In this document: positions 1 through 7,622 of the stretch, in pieces
Numbering within the stretch: the stretch's first letter is position 1
Layout of the letters: each line of letters begins with the position of its first letter
Assembly: GCF_000342165.1 (NCBI RefSeq)
Contig: NZ_AMRV01000003.1
Span: forward strand, 248,001-312,000
DNA length: 64,000 nt
DNA from: Pacificimonas flava
GTDB lineage: Bacteria; Pseudomonadota; Alphaproteobacteria; Sphingomonadales; Sphingomonadaceae
Reading direction: 5' to 3'
Position numbers and translations under genes: made by a program
The notes under the pieces: generated by a model
What the model saw: the letters and a program-made list of their open reading frames with translations, nothing else
What the model was told of the DNA's origin: nothing
The model's database searches: none

Positions 1-744
1 CATTCGCTGCGCGCCGCCACGCCGGAAGAAATCGAGTGCCTGCTGCAGCTTTGCCCGGATGGCCCCATCCACATTCATGTGGCCGAGCAGGTGCAGGAGG
101 TGGACGACTGCTTGGCCTGGAGCGGCGCGCGGCCGGTGGAATGGCTGCTGGACAATGCGCCTGTGGACGAGCGCTGGTGCCTGATCCACGCCACGCATAT
201 CGATGAGGGGGAACGCCGCCGCCTGTCCGCGACAGGCGCCGTCGCCGGCCTGTGCCCGATCACGGAGGCCAATCTGGGCGACGGGATCTTTCCGGCCACC
301 GATTATCTGCAAGATGGCGGACGCTTCGCCATCGGAACCGACAGCAACATCCAGATCGATGCGGCGGGCGAGCTTCGCGCGCTGGAATATTCGCAGCGTC
401 TGGCGCAGCGTGCGCGGGCGCTGCTGACAAGCCAAGGTGCATCGCCGTCCGTTGGCGCCTCCCTCTATGCTGGTGCCGCGATGGGGGGAGCGCAGGCGCT
501 GAACTGGGGAACGGGACTGGCGCCAGGACGGCCGGCCGATTTCATGTCCCTGAACATGGCGCACCCCGCCTTCGCCGCCGCCAGCGACGAAACCCGCCTC
601 GACTGCTGGATCTTCGCCGCCGGTGCGGGCGCAATCGACAGGGTCTGGCGCGGCGGCGTTCGCTGCGTAGAGGGCGGTCACCACCACCACGCGCCTGAGA
701 TCGCCGAGCGATATCGCCGCTGCATCGCGAGGATCACCGCTTGA
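1..744 (+). CDS. hutF: formimidoylglutamate deiminase HutF, 3' part (5' end outside window)
   Basis: Hydrolyses N-formimidoyl-L-glutamate to N-formylglutamate and ammonia in the five-step histidine degradation route (HutH-HutU-HutI-HutF-HutG). The reading frame is open from base 1, so only the C-terminal 247 residues are present. Amidohydrolase-fold landmarks are visible: HIHVAEQ (metal/substrate histidines), HATHI and GTDSN with the catalytic Asp. The stop overlaps the start of the next gene, a HutC-like repressor, which supports the hut assignment over a generic guanine-deaminase-like hydrolase. The remaining hut genes presumably lie upstream, outside the window. Confidence 0.93.
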   Translation, partial: HSLRAATPEEIECLLQLCPDGPIHIHVAEQVQEVDDCLAWSGARPVEWLLDNAPVDERWCLIHATHIDEGERRRLSATGAVAGLCPITEANLGDGIFPATDYLQDGGRFAIGTDSNIQIDAAGELRALEYSQRLAQRARALLTSQGASPSVGASLYAGAAMGGAQALNWGTGLAPGRPADFMSLNMAHPAFAAASDETRLDCWIFAAGAGAIDRVWRGGVRCVEGGHHHHAPEIAERYRRCIARITA

Positions 745-1433
745 AGCGCGTCAATCCCGCACGCCGCATCCAGAGCGACCTTGAGGCGGACATCCGGTCA
801 GGACGGCTGCGACCCGGCGACCGTATCCCGATCGAACAGGACCTGGCTGGACAATATGGCTGCGCCCGCGCGACGGTCAGCAAGGCGCTGGGCGAATTGA
901 CGGCGGCCGGCCTGATCGAGCGGCGGCGCAAGGCCGGCTCCTTCGTCGCGCATCCGCCGGTGCATTCCGCCGTCATGACCGTGCCGGACCTGGCCGAATT
1001 GATCGAAGCGCGCGGGGAGACCTATCGGTGGGAGGGCCGCTCGGTGCGTACGCTGGGCGACGCGAAAGACCGCGAGTCCCCTCCGGTGTTGCGGATCGAG
1101 GGGGTGCATTTCGGCGGCGACGACCCCTTCGCGCTGGAAGACCGCATCATCGAACTGTCGGAGGTGCCGTCCGCCGCGGATGTCGATTTCAAGCGGCAGG
1201 CGCCCGGAACCTGGCTGCTGGCCCAACTGCCCTGGACAGAGGCGCGCCATGCCATCCGGGCCGTCGGCGCGAAGAGCGCCGAGGCCAGGGCGCTGCAGGT
1301 CGCCGCCGGAACGGCATGCCTGGAGCTGGAACGCGACACGTGGCGCTCAGGCCGTTCGATCACGCATGTCCGGCAGCTGTTTCCCGGGGATCGGTTCGAT
1401 CTGGTCGCGGAGTTCGGCAATAGCCCTGCCTGA
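741..1433 (+). CDS. hutC: HutC-type GntR-family transcriptional regulator
   Basis: Predicted urocanate-responsive repressor of histidine utilisation genes. The N-terminal ~70 residues form a GntR winged helix (LRPGDRIPIEQDLAGQY, then the recognition-helix region ARATVSKALGELTAAGLIE), followed by a UTRA effector-binding domain to residue 230. The start is a TTG that overlaps the hutF stop (TTGA), with GAGGATC upstream; no ATG occurs before residue ~79, so TTG is the only start keeping the DNA-binding domain. Family assignment is clear from sequence; the hut-specific role rests on coupling to hutF. Confidence 0.9.
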   Translation: MKRVNPARRIQSDLEADIRSGRLRPGDRIPIEQDLAGQYGCARATVSKALGELTAAGLIERRRKAGSFVAHPPVHSAVMTVPDLAELIEARGETYRWEGRSVRTLGDAKDRESPPVLRIEGVHFGGDDPFALEDRIIELSEVPSAADVDFKRQAPGTWLLAQLPWTEARHAIRAVGAKSAEARALQVAAGTACLELERDTWRSGRSITHVRQLFPGDRFDLVAEFGNSPA

Positions 1434-1565
1434 CTTGCTCGCTTCGATCATGCGCCCCCCGGCCCCGCGGGGTGCATCCCTGTGGGCCGGAACAGGAGCA
1501 CGGACCCACCGCCCGCGCGGATCGTTCAGGGTCGGCAGCGTTTCAGGATTGAAAGAGAACAGATC

Positions 1566-2072
1566 ATGTCCGGTGCAACAGCACTTACGGTTCCTGCCGA
1601 TCTGGAACGATGGGCCGAACGCATTCTTTCCCGCGCGCAAGATCAGGGTCTGTCCCTGGTCACGGCGGAAAGCTGCACGGGGGGGCTGCTCGCCGCCCTC
1701 CTGACCGATGTGGAGGGCGTCAGCGGCGTGTTCGAACGCGGATTCGTCACGTACAGCAAGCCGTCGAAATGCGAACTCCTCTGCGTGCCGGAGGATCTGG
1801 CGGACCGCTGCGGCCTGGTCAGCGAGGAGGTCGCGCGCGCCATGGCGGCGGGCGCACTGAAACAATCCCACGGCGACATCGCCCTCTCCATCACGGGCTA
1901 TGCCGGCGGCAGCAAGGATGAAGAACCCGGCCTCGTCCATCTCGCCTGCCAGAGGCGCGGCAGACCGGCGGCCCATCAACACCATCGCTTTGGCGATATC
2001 GGCCGCGCGGCGATACGAACAGAGACGCTTCGCGCAGCCCTGGACATGCTGGAGGAGGCGGTCGGCGGCTGA
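1566..2072 (+). CDS. CinA C-terminal-domain amidohydrolase (PncC-like)
   Basis: A 168-residue stand-alone CinA_C domain. Members hydrolyse nicotinamide mononucleotide to nicotinate mononucleotide and ammonia (PncC) as part of pyridine nucleotide salvage. Visible family motifs are TAESCTGG with the conserved Ser/Cys near residue 35, a central VTYS segment, and the SITGYAGG glycine-rich stretch near residue 110. The usual motif there is GIAGPxGG, so this member is somewhat divergent. The start at 1566 is chosen because a purine-rich AAAGAGAAC lies just upstream; a longer frame from 1482 has no ribosome site. Transcribed alone, 130 bases after hutC. Confidence 0.85.
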   Translation: MSGATALTVPADLERWAERILSRAQDQGLSLVTAESCTGGLLAALLTDVEGVSGVFERGFVTYSKPSKCELLCVPEDLADRCGLVSEEVARAMAAGALKQSHGDIALSITGYAGGSKDEEPGLVHLACQRRGRPAAHQHHRFGDIGRAAIRTETLRAALDMLEEAVGG

Positions 2073-2138
2073 CCCGCGCGGCGCATCCGGATGCGGGAGC
2101 GCTGGTTTCCCGCCCCGTTAGGCAGTAGGGGGCGCAGG

Positions 2139-2609
2139 ATGAAGCGCGACGACGACAGCGACATCATTCGCGAGCTGGACCGGCAGGTCCGTGCGCGCGG
2201 ATACACCTTTTTGCATGTCATGGCGGACGAGCGAACCGGGGATATGCCGCTCGCCTATTCCGTCGGCCTCAGCCAGACCGGTGGATATGAACTGCTGGTG
2301 GCGGGCGCCATGAGCGAAAGCGAACTCTCGATGTTCATCGAGGGCACCGCCGAATGGCTGGCGGACAATGAATTGGCGCCGGAAGATGGGATGGTCCTGA
2401 CCGGTGCGTTCCGCCAACCCGTCAAGCTGCGGGCACTCGCCGATCCGAACCGTTCCGTTCATCTGACCTTTGCGCGCCGCTGGGCTGAATCGCGGGGCAA
2501 GCGCGGTCCGGCGCGCGCGTTCCAGATCCTCTGGTCCGACCCGGACGGACTTTTCCCGGGCGACGAGGATTATGATCAGGCTATCTGGTCGCAGCCAGTC
2601 CTGCCCTGA
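2139..2609 (+). CDS. DUF4262-like protein
   Basis: A 156-residue soluble protein of unknown function. The stretch around residues 35-50 (LAYSVGLSQTGGYELLVAG) matches the typical DUF4262 opening, in which a Tyr-x-Val-Gly-Leu motif is followed by Pro/Tyr-Glu-Leu. No signal peptide or membrane segment is visible. The ATG at 2139 follows GGGGGCGCAGG, which decides the start over the in-frame ATG at 2091. No functional partner is evident from neighbours, which are a CinA-like amidase upstream and a small unknown gene on the other strand downstream. Confidence 0.75.
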   Translation: MKRDDDSDIIRELDRQVRARGYTFLHVMADERTGDMPLAYSVGLSQTGGYELLVAGAMSESELSMFIEGTAEWLADNELAPEDGMVLTGAFRQPVKLRALADPNRSVHLTFARRWAESRGKRGPARAFQILWSDPDGLFPGDEDYDQAIWSQPVLP

Positions 2610-2825
2610 CTTTGCAGCGCTGACATCCGGCCCGCGCTCTCAGGCGTTCGTTGACGACTCTTTAACCGAAGATCGGCCACACGGACTGCGGCGATCCGGC
2701 TCGTCCGCATTGCCATGTGCACCCACGGGGTCCGGGATCCTGCGACGGGGTCGTTCGTCGCAGGGTCTTCCCACCATGCCGTGCCAGTGGAACGATCCCC
2801 AGCAAACGCCCCATCGCCCAACAGG
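2610..2825. other. 216-bp intergenic stretch
   Basis: Lies between the stop of the DUF4262-like gene and the stop of the minus-strand 94-aa gene (convergent). No open frame with a ribosome site, no T-tailed hairpin and no tRNA-like fold were recognised on either strand. Confidence 0.5.
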
Positions 2826-3110
2826 CTATTCCGCGCCCGGGAGGCTCTGCAACTGGTCGATCCGTTCGGCAACGGCGAGCCAAGCGGCGCGGCCGCGATG
2901 GTCGTCCCGCGCGAGCATCCGATTTGCCTCCAGCGACGCCTGGAAAACGGCGTCCTCTGCGAAATGATGCAACATGGTGTCGGCCAGCGCCCAAAGTTCC
3001 GCTTCCGGCATTTCATGATCGTCGGCCCGGCGACCGAAGGCGATCGCCTCCATTGCCTGGGCGTGCCCCGTGGCCAGTTCGCGGTGATCGATATTGCGGA
3101 GTCCCGCCAT
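2826..3110 (-). CDS. hypothetical protein, 94 aa
   Basis: Family not recognised. The product is a small, His- and Ala-rich, probably all-helical soluble protein with no signal sequence or membrane segment; a cluster of acidic residues and histidines (DDHEMPEAE, MLHHFAE) is present. The ATG at 3110 sits six bases after GGAGA on the minus strand; a TTG two codons upstream (3116) is possible but closer to the ribosome site. Good ribosome site and GC-rich third positions support a real gene. It is transcribed away from the TIGR01244-family gene at 3358. Confidence 0.6.
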   Translation of the reverse strand: MAGLRNIDHRELATGHAQAMEAIAFGRRADDHEMPEAELWALADTMLHHFAEDAVFQASLEANRMLARDDHRGRAAWLAVAERIDQLQSLPGAE

Positions 3111-3357
3111 CCCCAATCTCCAAAAATGCGGTTCGGACCCTCCCCGGGGGAGTCCCGGCGCTTCGATACGGCGCCCATGTCGAGGCAGAACGAGGCGCTA
3201 CGTGGATGGTTGCAGTTCGGTTGCGCGATGCAGCGCCGCTCACGACAGATTGCCTTCCAAAAGGGACAGGCAGAGCGTACGCGCCTCGCGCTCGCCACGA
3301 CATTGCCGAGTGGCGCACGGCCTTCTATGCGAACCGCAAGCGAGAGGGAGCGCAGTT

Positions 3358-3786
3358 ATGGACGTACGAGAGCTGGACGGGTCGGTTGCGGCCGCGCCGC
3401 AGATCACGGTGGAGGAGGTGGCCCAGGCGCGGGCGCGCGGCTTTCGCAGCATCGTCAACAACCGGCCGGACGCCGAGGAGCCCGGGCAGCCGAGCGGCGC
3501 CGAGATCGAGGCCGCGGCGCACGCTGCCGGTTTGAGCTATGCACATGTCCCGCTTGGTCGCGAGCCGATTTCCGCTGCCCATATCGAGGCGATGCATGCC
3601 GCTTTGGAGGCGGCCGAACGGCCGGCACTCCTCTACTGCCGGTCGGGCACGCGCTCGACCGTGCTTTGGGCGCTCGCCAGCGCGGCGAATGGCGCTGACC
3701 CCGCCGCGCTGACGGACATGGCGGCAGAGGCTGGATACGATTTGTCGCCCTATGCCGAATTGATGGCATCGCTCGCCTCGCGCTGA
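3358..3786 (+). CDS. TIGR01244-family sulfur transferase / DUF442 phosphatase-like protein
   Basis: A 142-residue protein with a single rhodanese/dual-specificity-phosphatase-like fold. The active-site loop LYCRSGTRS carries the catalytic Cys and Arg (CxxGxRS). In related proteins (Blh, beta-lactamase-hydrolase-like) this domain is fused to a persulfide dioxygenase-type metallo-hydrolase and is linked to sulfide detoxification; here it stands alone. The ATG at 3358 follows GAGGGAG, overriding a longer frame from 3094. It is followed after nine bases by a membrane-anchored unknown protein, so the two are probably co-transcribed. Confidence 0.85.
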   Translation: MDVRELDGSVAAAPQITVEEVAQARARGFRSIVNNRPDAEEPGQPSGAEIEAAAHAAGLSYAHVPLGREPISAAHIEAMHAALEAAERPALLYCRSGTRSTVLWALASAANGADPAALTDMAAEAGYDLSPYAELMASLASR

Positions 3787-3795
3787 CGTCCCGCC

Positions 3796-4185
3796 ATGCT
3801 GACGCAGGCGCTTCTGTCCGTTGGCGGCATCGCGCTGATCGTGACGCTGGCCTGGCTGTTGTTCGGGCGCGCGCCAAGTGAGCCGCCGGGTGAGCGCGAC
3901 GTGATGGACGCAGCCCGCGCCGCCCTGCCCCTCTACCGGCCGGTTCGGGCCGTCTGCGGGCGCGACGGGCGCGGCGGATTGGCCGTGGATGCGCAGGGGC
4001 GGGTGGCGATCATGAAGCCCCATGGCAGTCATTTCAGCGCGCGCCTGCTCGCGCCCGGCACCCCCGTCCGCATGGAGGATGGTCGCTTGATCGTCGAGAC
4101 GAAGGAGCGCATGTTCGGTGCCGTGCGGCTGGATCTGGGAGAGGCCGCACCGGAGTGGCTCGCCATGATCGAGGAAGCGCGCTGA
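3796..4185 (+). CDS. membrane-anchored hypothetical protein, 129 aa
   Basis: Family not recognised. Residues 3-23 form one hydrophobic segment (a signal anchor or uncleaved signal sequence), followed by ~105 soluble residues rich in short beta-strand-like stretches, probably outside the cytoplasm. One cysteine (VCGRDG, near residue 54) is present. The stop overlaps the ATG of the next gene by one base (TGATG), implying translational coupling with the sterol-desaturase-family hydroxylase, and it lies nine bases after the sulfur-transferase gene. A role connected to one of those partners is inference only. Confidence 0.7.
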   Translation: MLTQALLSVGGIALIVTLAWLLFGRAPSEPPGERDVMDAARAALPLYRPVRAVCGRDGRGGLAVDAQGRVAIMKPHGSHFSARLLAPGTPVRMEDGRLIVETKERMFGAVRLDLGEAAPEWLAMIEEAR

Positions 4186-5117
4186 TGGACCTGCCCGATC
4201 CCGTGGCTCTGGCGATACCCGCCTTCATCCTGTTGATGGCGGCGGAAATGGCGTGGATCTGGCGACGCGGCAGAACGGCGGGCCATTATGAATGGCGCGA
4301 TACGCTGACCAGCCTGCTGATGGGCTTCGGCAGCACCATTGCCGGGCTGCTGTTCGCCGGCATGCTGGTCGGATCGGCGCTGTTCGTGTCGCAGTTTCGG
4401 CTGGTGGACCTCGGTTGGGGCTGGTGGGTGTTCCTGCTCTGCTTTCTGGCGGACGATCTGGCCTATTACGCCTTCCACCGGGCCGCGCATCGGGTCCGCT
4501 GGTTCTGGGCCAGCCATGTCGTTCACCATTCCAGCCAGCACTATAATCTGTCGACGGCGCTGCGGCAGACCTGGACCGGGACGCTGTCGCTCAGCTTCGT
4601 CTTTTCCCTGCCGCTGTTTCTGGTTTTCGACCCCGCCATGGTATTCTTCTGCTCCGGCGTGAACCTGGTTTACCAATTCTGGATCCACACCGAGAGCGTG
4701 AAGACAATGCCGCGCTGGTTCGAATTCATCTTCAACACGCCGTCGCACCACCGCGTGCATCACGCGACGAACCCGCGCTGCCTGGACCGCAACTATGCGG
4801 GCATGCTGATCATCTGGGACCGGATGTTCGGCACGTTCGAGCCGGAGCCGGCGAACGAACCGCTGCGCTATGGCATCGTAAGGAATCTGGGCAGCTTCAA
4901 TCCGCTTTGGGTGGCGGCGCACGAGTGGACGGGCATCGCGCAGGATGTCTGGCATGCGCCGGACTGGCGCGCGCGCTGGAACTATATCGCGCAGCCGCCG
5001 GGATGGAGTCATGACGGTTCACGCCTGACCTCGGAAGAGATCCGCGCCGGCGTGGCACCGAACCGGGCCGAGGCGCGCGCCGACCGTGACACCGCCCCTC
5101 CGCTGCGCCCGGCATGA
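4185..5117 (+). CDS. sterol desaturase / fatty acid hydroxylase family protein
   Basis: Integral-membrane di-iron oxygenase of 310 residues. The eight-histidine signature is present in order: HRAAHR (HxxxH), HVVHHSSQH (HxxHH) and HRVHHATN (HxxHH), with several hydrophobic segments in the first ~110 residues and between the second and third motif. Members hydroxylate or desaturate sterols, fatty acids or carotenoids; the substrate cannot be told from sequence. The ATG overlaps the previous stop by one base. The downstream arfB start (5114) overlaps this gene's end by four bases, so at least four genes from 3358 form one operon. Confidence 0.88.
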   Translation: MDLPDPVALAIPAFILLMAAEMAWIWRRGRTAGHYEWRDTLTSLLMGFGSTIAGLLFAGMLVGSALFVSQFRLVDLGWGWWVFLLCFLADDLAYYAFHRAAHRVRWFWASHVVHHSSQHYNLSTALRQTWTGTLSLSFVFSLPLFLVFDPAMVFFCSGVNLVYQFWIHTESVKTMPRWFEFIFNTPSHHRVHHATNPRCLDRNYAGMLIIWDRMFGTFEPEPANEPLRYGIVRNLGSFNPLWVAAHEWTGIAQDVWHAPDWRARWNYIAQPPGWSHDGSRLTSEEIRAGVAPNRAEARADRDTAPPLRPA

Positions 5118-5551
5118 CCGAAACGACAGGGCCGCGTCTCGGGATCGGTCGCGGCCTGTTTCTGGACCCGGCCGACCTGTCGGAGACGTTCCTGCGCGCT
5201 GGAGGGCCGGGCGGGCAGAATGTGAACAAGGTTTCGACGGCGGTGCAGCTGCGGTTCGATCTCCGCGCCGCCCGCCTGCCTCTTGCCGTCAAGCGCCGTG
5301 CGGCGGAGCTTGCGGGGCAGCGGCTGACGAAGGACGGCGAAATCCTGATCCGTGCGGAGACATACAGGACGCTTGCCGCGAACCGGGAGGATGCCGAGGC
5401 GCGCCTGATCGCGCTGATGCGAAAGGCCGCCGTCCCGCCGCAGCGGCGGGTGAAGACCAAGCCCAGCAAGTCGGCGCGGCGCAAGCGGACCGATCAGAAG
5501 GTCAAGCGGGGGCAAGTGAAAGCGCTGCGCGGGCGGCCGGACCGCGACTAG
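5114..5551 (+). CDS. arfB: alternative ribosome-rescue factor ArfB (peptidyl-tRNA hydrolase)
   Basis: Releases peptides from ribosomes stalled on mRNA lacking a stop codon. The 145-residue protein is a stand-alone RF-1 domain 3: GGPGGQNVNKV at about residues 33-43 holds the catalytic GGQ. It is followed by a C-terminal basic tail (rich in Lys/Arg, ending KVKRGQVKALRGRPDRD) that in YaeJ/ICT1 enters the empty mRNA channel. Length matches the family. It overlaps the desaturase-family gene by ATGA-type coupling and is the last gene of that operon. No ssrA gene was seen in the window. Confidence 0.92.
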   Translation: MTETTGPRLGIGRGLFLDPADLSETFLRAGGPGGQNVNKVSTAVQLRFDLRAARLPLAVKRRAAELAGQRLTKDGEILIRAETYRTLAANREDAEARLIALMRKAAVPPQRRVKTKPSKSARRKRTDQKVKRGQVKALRGRPDRD

Positions 5552-5649
5552 CGTTTCGCGCCCCACCGCCGATGGTGGAGTTGGGGCCGGACGCGGTCCC
5601 CGCGCGCCCGGCCCCGGCCCCGTCCCTCCACGGGGAAAGCGAATTTCCG

Positions 5650-7008
5650 TCAATAATTGTAGGCGCGCTCTCCATGCTCGGCGAGATCGAGACCCTGCCG
5701 CTCCGCATCCACATCGACCCGGCCGCCGGTCACCAGCCTGGCGATGAAGGCGGCGATGCCGGTGCCGATGGCGGCCCAGACGATGGCCACGAGAACCGCG
5801 ACGATCTGGATCCACAGCTGCGCGCCGGTCGCCACCGAACCGTCTCCCGGCCCGCCGAGGAAAGGCTGATAGACGATGGCCGTGCCGACCGCACCGACGA
5901 TGCCCCCGACGCCGTGAATGCCGAACGCATCGAGCGTGTCGTCATAGCCGAGGCGCGGCTTCATCGCGGCGACGGAGAAATAGCAGATTACGGCCGATAC
6001 CGCGCCGAGCAGGATGGCGCCGAACGGCCCGGAATTGCCGGCCGCCGGCGTGACGGCGACAAGGCCCGCGATGATGCCGGAGGAAAGGCCGAGAGCTGAC
6101 GATTTCTTGCCCATCGCCGTTTCCGTCAGCATCCAGAACAGACCGCCCGCCGCCGTGGCGACGAAGGTGTTGATCATGGCAAGACCGGCCGTACCGTCCG
6201 CCTCCAGCTCCGAGCCGGCGTTGAAGCCGAACCAGCCGACCCAGAGAAGGCCGGTTCCGACCATGGTCAGCGTCAGGGAATGCGGCGGCATCATCTCCCC
6301 GGGATATCCTGTCCGCCTGCCGAAGATCATGGCGGCCACCAGCGCGGAAATGCCCGCATTGATGTGGACGACCGTACCGCCGGCGAAATCGAGTGCACCC
6401 ATCTCCAGCAGCAGCCCGCCTTCTGCCCAGACCATATGCGCGATTGGAAAATAGACGATGGTCAGCCAGATCGCCGTGAACAGCATGACGGCCGAGAACT
6501 TCGTCCGCTCGACGATCCCGCCGAGTACGAGGGCAGCGGTGATGGCTGCGAAGGTCATCTGGAACGATATGAAGACATATTCGGAAATGACCGCGTCCGA
6601 GAAGGTCGCCGCCGTACTGTCCGTCGTCACGCCGGCAAGGAAGAACTTGCCCCACGACACGAACGCGTTCCCCTCCGGACCGAACGCCTGCCCATAGCCC
6701 CACATGACCCAGATCAGCATGGCGAGAGCAGCCACCGCGCCCACCTGCGTCATGGTGGAGAGCATGTTCTTCGTGCGGGTGAGACCACCATAGAACAGGG
6801 CGAGGCCGGGCAGGATCATCAGGAGGACGAGGACCGTCGCGGTCATCATCCACGCATTGTTCCCCGGATCGGGCACAGGCGCCGCTGCCGCACCACCTTC
6901 CGCCAGCACCTCCTGCGCCCGGGCGGCTGCGCTAAACAGCAGCGCGCCGCCCCCGGCGGCCAGCGTTCGGAAACCGAGCCTCCTACCCATTGCCTTAGTC
7001 GCCCTCAT
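5650..7008 (-). CDS. amtB: ammonium transporter AmtB
   Basis: Ammonium channel/transporter of the inner membrane, 452 residues, with a cleavable-looking N-terminal signal (ending AAARAQE) followed by 11 hydrophobic segments. The twin pore histidines are in VHINAGISA and FGIHGVGG. The start at 7008 is preceded by AGAGGAACC, better than the GTG at 7032 that overlaps the glnK stop. It sits directly downstream of a P-II gene, the usual glnK-amtB arrangement in which GlnK plugs the channel on ammonium upshift. The partner here lacks the plugging loop, so the channel may not be gated in the standard way. Confidence 0.95.
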   Translation of the reverse strand: MRATKAMGRRLGFRTLAAGGGALLFSAAARAQEVLAEGGAAAAPVPDPGNNAWMMTATVLVLLMILPGLALFYGGLTRTKNMLSTMTQVGAVAALAMLIWVMWGYGQAFGPEGNAFVSWGKFFLAGVTTDSTAATFSDAVISEYVFISFQMTFAAITAALVLGGIVERTKFSAVMLFTAIWLTIVYFPIAHMVWAEGGLLLEMGALDFAGGTVVHINAGISALVAAMIFGRRTGYPGEMMPPHSLTLTMVGTGLLWVGWFGFNAGSELEADGTAGLAMINTFVATAAGGLFWMLTETAMGKKSSALGLSSGIIAGLVAVTPAAGNSGPFGAILLGAVSAVICYFSVAAMKPRLGYDDTLDAFGIHGVGGIVGAVGTAIVYQPFLGGPGDGSVATGAQLWIQIVAVLVAIVWAAIGTGIAAFIARLVTGGRVDVDAERQGLDLAEHGERAYNY

Positions 7009-7028
7009 TCCGGTCGGTTCCTCTTGTC

Positions 7029-7247
7029 TCACAGCGCCGTTTCCGCGGTTTTGCCCGTACGCATGCGCAGCGCGTCCCCGATCCCCAGCGTGAAGATCTT
7101 GCCACGCCCGAGAGCACCGGTATTTGCGGCATCGCGGATTGTTTGCACGATGCGCGAGGCCAGATCGGCGGTCGCCCCGAGGGCGTGGCGAACCTCCTTC
7201 AGCGTGTACGGCTTGATGATGGCAATGATCAGCTTCACCCGGCGCAT
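7029..7247 (-). CDS. glnK: P-II family protein lacking the T-loop
   Basis: P-II-like protein of only 72 residues; normal GlnK/GlnB are 112. The N-terminal strand and helix (KLIIAIIKPYTLKEVRHAL) and the C-terminal part with the B-loop (TGALGRGKIF) and C-loop (LRMRTGK) align with GlnK. About 43 residues corresponding to E. coli GlnK 22-64 are absent in frame, removing strands beta2/beta3 and the T-loop with the uridylylated Tyr51. The ATG at 7247 has GGAGAAGGGGGC upstream. It is coupled to amtB (TGA at 7029, amtB 20 bases on). Both remaining halves look selected, so this may be a functional minimal P-II, a decayed gene, or an assembly deletion. Confidence 0.8.
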   Translation of the reverse strand: MRRVKLIIAIIKPYTLKEVRHALGATADLASRIVQTIRDAANTGALGRGKIFTLGIGDALRMRTGKTAETAL

Positions 7248-7294
7248 GCCCCCTTCTCCACGCGGCCGAATACGGCCCCCGCAGGTCACTCTAT

Positions 7295-7330
7295 GGCAGG
7301 AACTATGCCAAAGGCAGGAACTATGCCAAA
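7295..7330 (-). promoter_or_regulatory. tandem 18-bp repeat, candidate doubled sigma-54 promoter for glnK-amtB
   Basis: Two perfect adjacent copies of GGCAGGAACTATGCCAAA (plus strand). Read on the minus strand, each gives TTTGGCATAGTTCCTGCC, with GG and GC separated by ten bases as in the -24/-12 core of RpoN promoters (consensus TGGCAC-N5-TTGC). The downstream copy would start transcription near 7284, about 37 bases before the glnK ATG. Nitrogen control of glnK-amtB by NtrC/RpoN is known in proteobacteria; the match here is partial and no NtrC site was identified. Each unit is also a short inverted repeat (GGCA/TGCC), so a repressor site is an alternative. Confidence 0.5.
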
Positions 7331-7426
7331 CGCTGCTCTCTTGGAGTTGCAGCGCAGGAGCGGAAGACCTGACACGTCAGAAGGCGTAACGATCCGCCCA
7401 ATTCACGGGCATCACGCAGCTATTGC

Positions 7427-7618
7427 CTAAATTTCCAGCACAGCCTTGGCATCCGCTTCGTCGTCCGGATGCACCATCAGGCGGGACGGCATGAGCGCGC
7501 CGCCGAGCAGCCCGGAAAGATTGTGGTCGAGGAGCAGCGACTCGATTCCGGCGGAGGCGAGACGGGCGCGGGCAAGGTCCGCCTCCACCGGCGCATAGAA
7601 GACGGCGATTTCGATCAT
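7427..7618 (-). CDS. DUF2007 family putative signal-transducing protein
   Basis: A 63-residue protein with the compact alpha/beta fold expected of DUF2007: an N-terminal strand (EIAVFYAPVEA), a helix over ARARLASAGI, then a glycine-rich loop and a C-terminal helix with acidic residues (HPDDEADAKAVLE). DUF2007 members are proposed to be small regulators; no function is established. The ATG at 7618 is preferred over an upstream frame from 7753 that would overlap the flavoprotein gene. It starts four bases after the stop of the PNPOx-like gene and is co-transcribed with it. Confidence 0.8.
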   Translation of the reverse strand: MIEIAVFYAPVEADLARARLASAGIESLLLDHNLSGLLGGALMPSRLMVHPDDEADAKAVLEI

Positions 7619-7622
7619 GGGG

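Noticed and set aside
5552-5649. Hairpin between arfB and amtB stops
   Set aside because: CCCCACC/GGTGGAG...GGGG pairing is bulged and has no T-tract, so not called as a terminator.
6280-7389. 369-aa plus-strand frame opposite amtB-glnK
   Set aside because: Antisense shadow of conserved genes, with no homologous motifs; it would also read through the glnK promoter.
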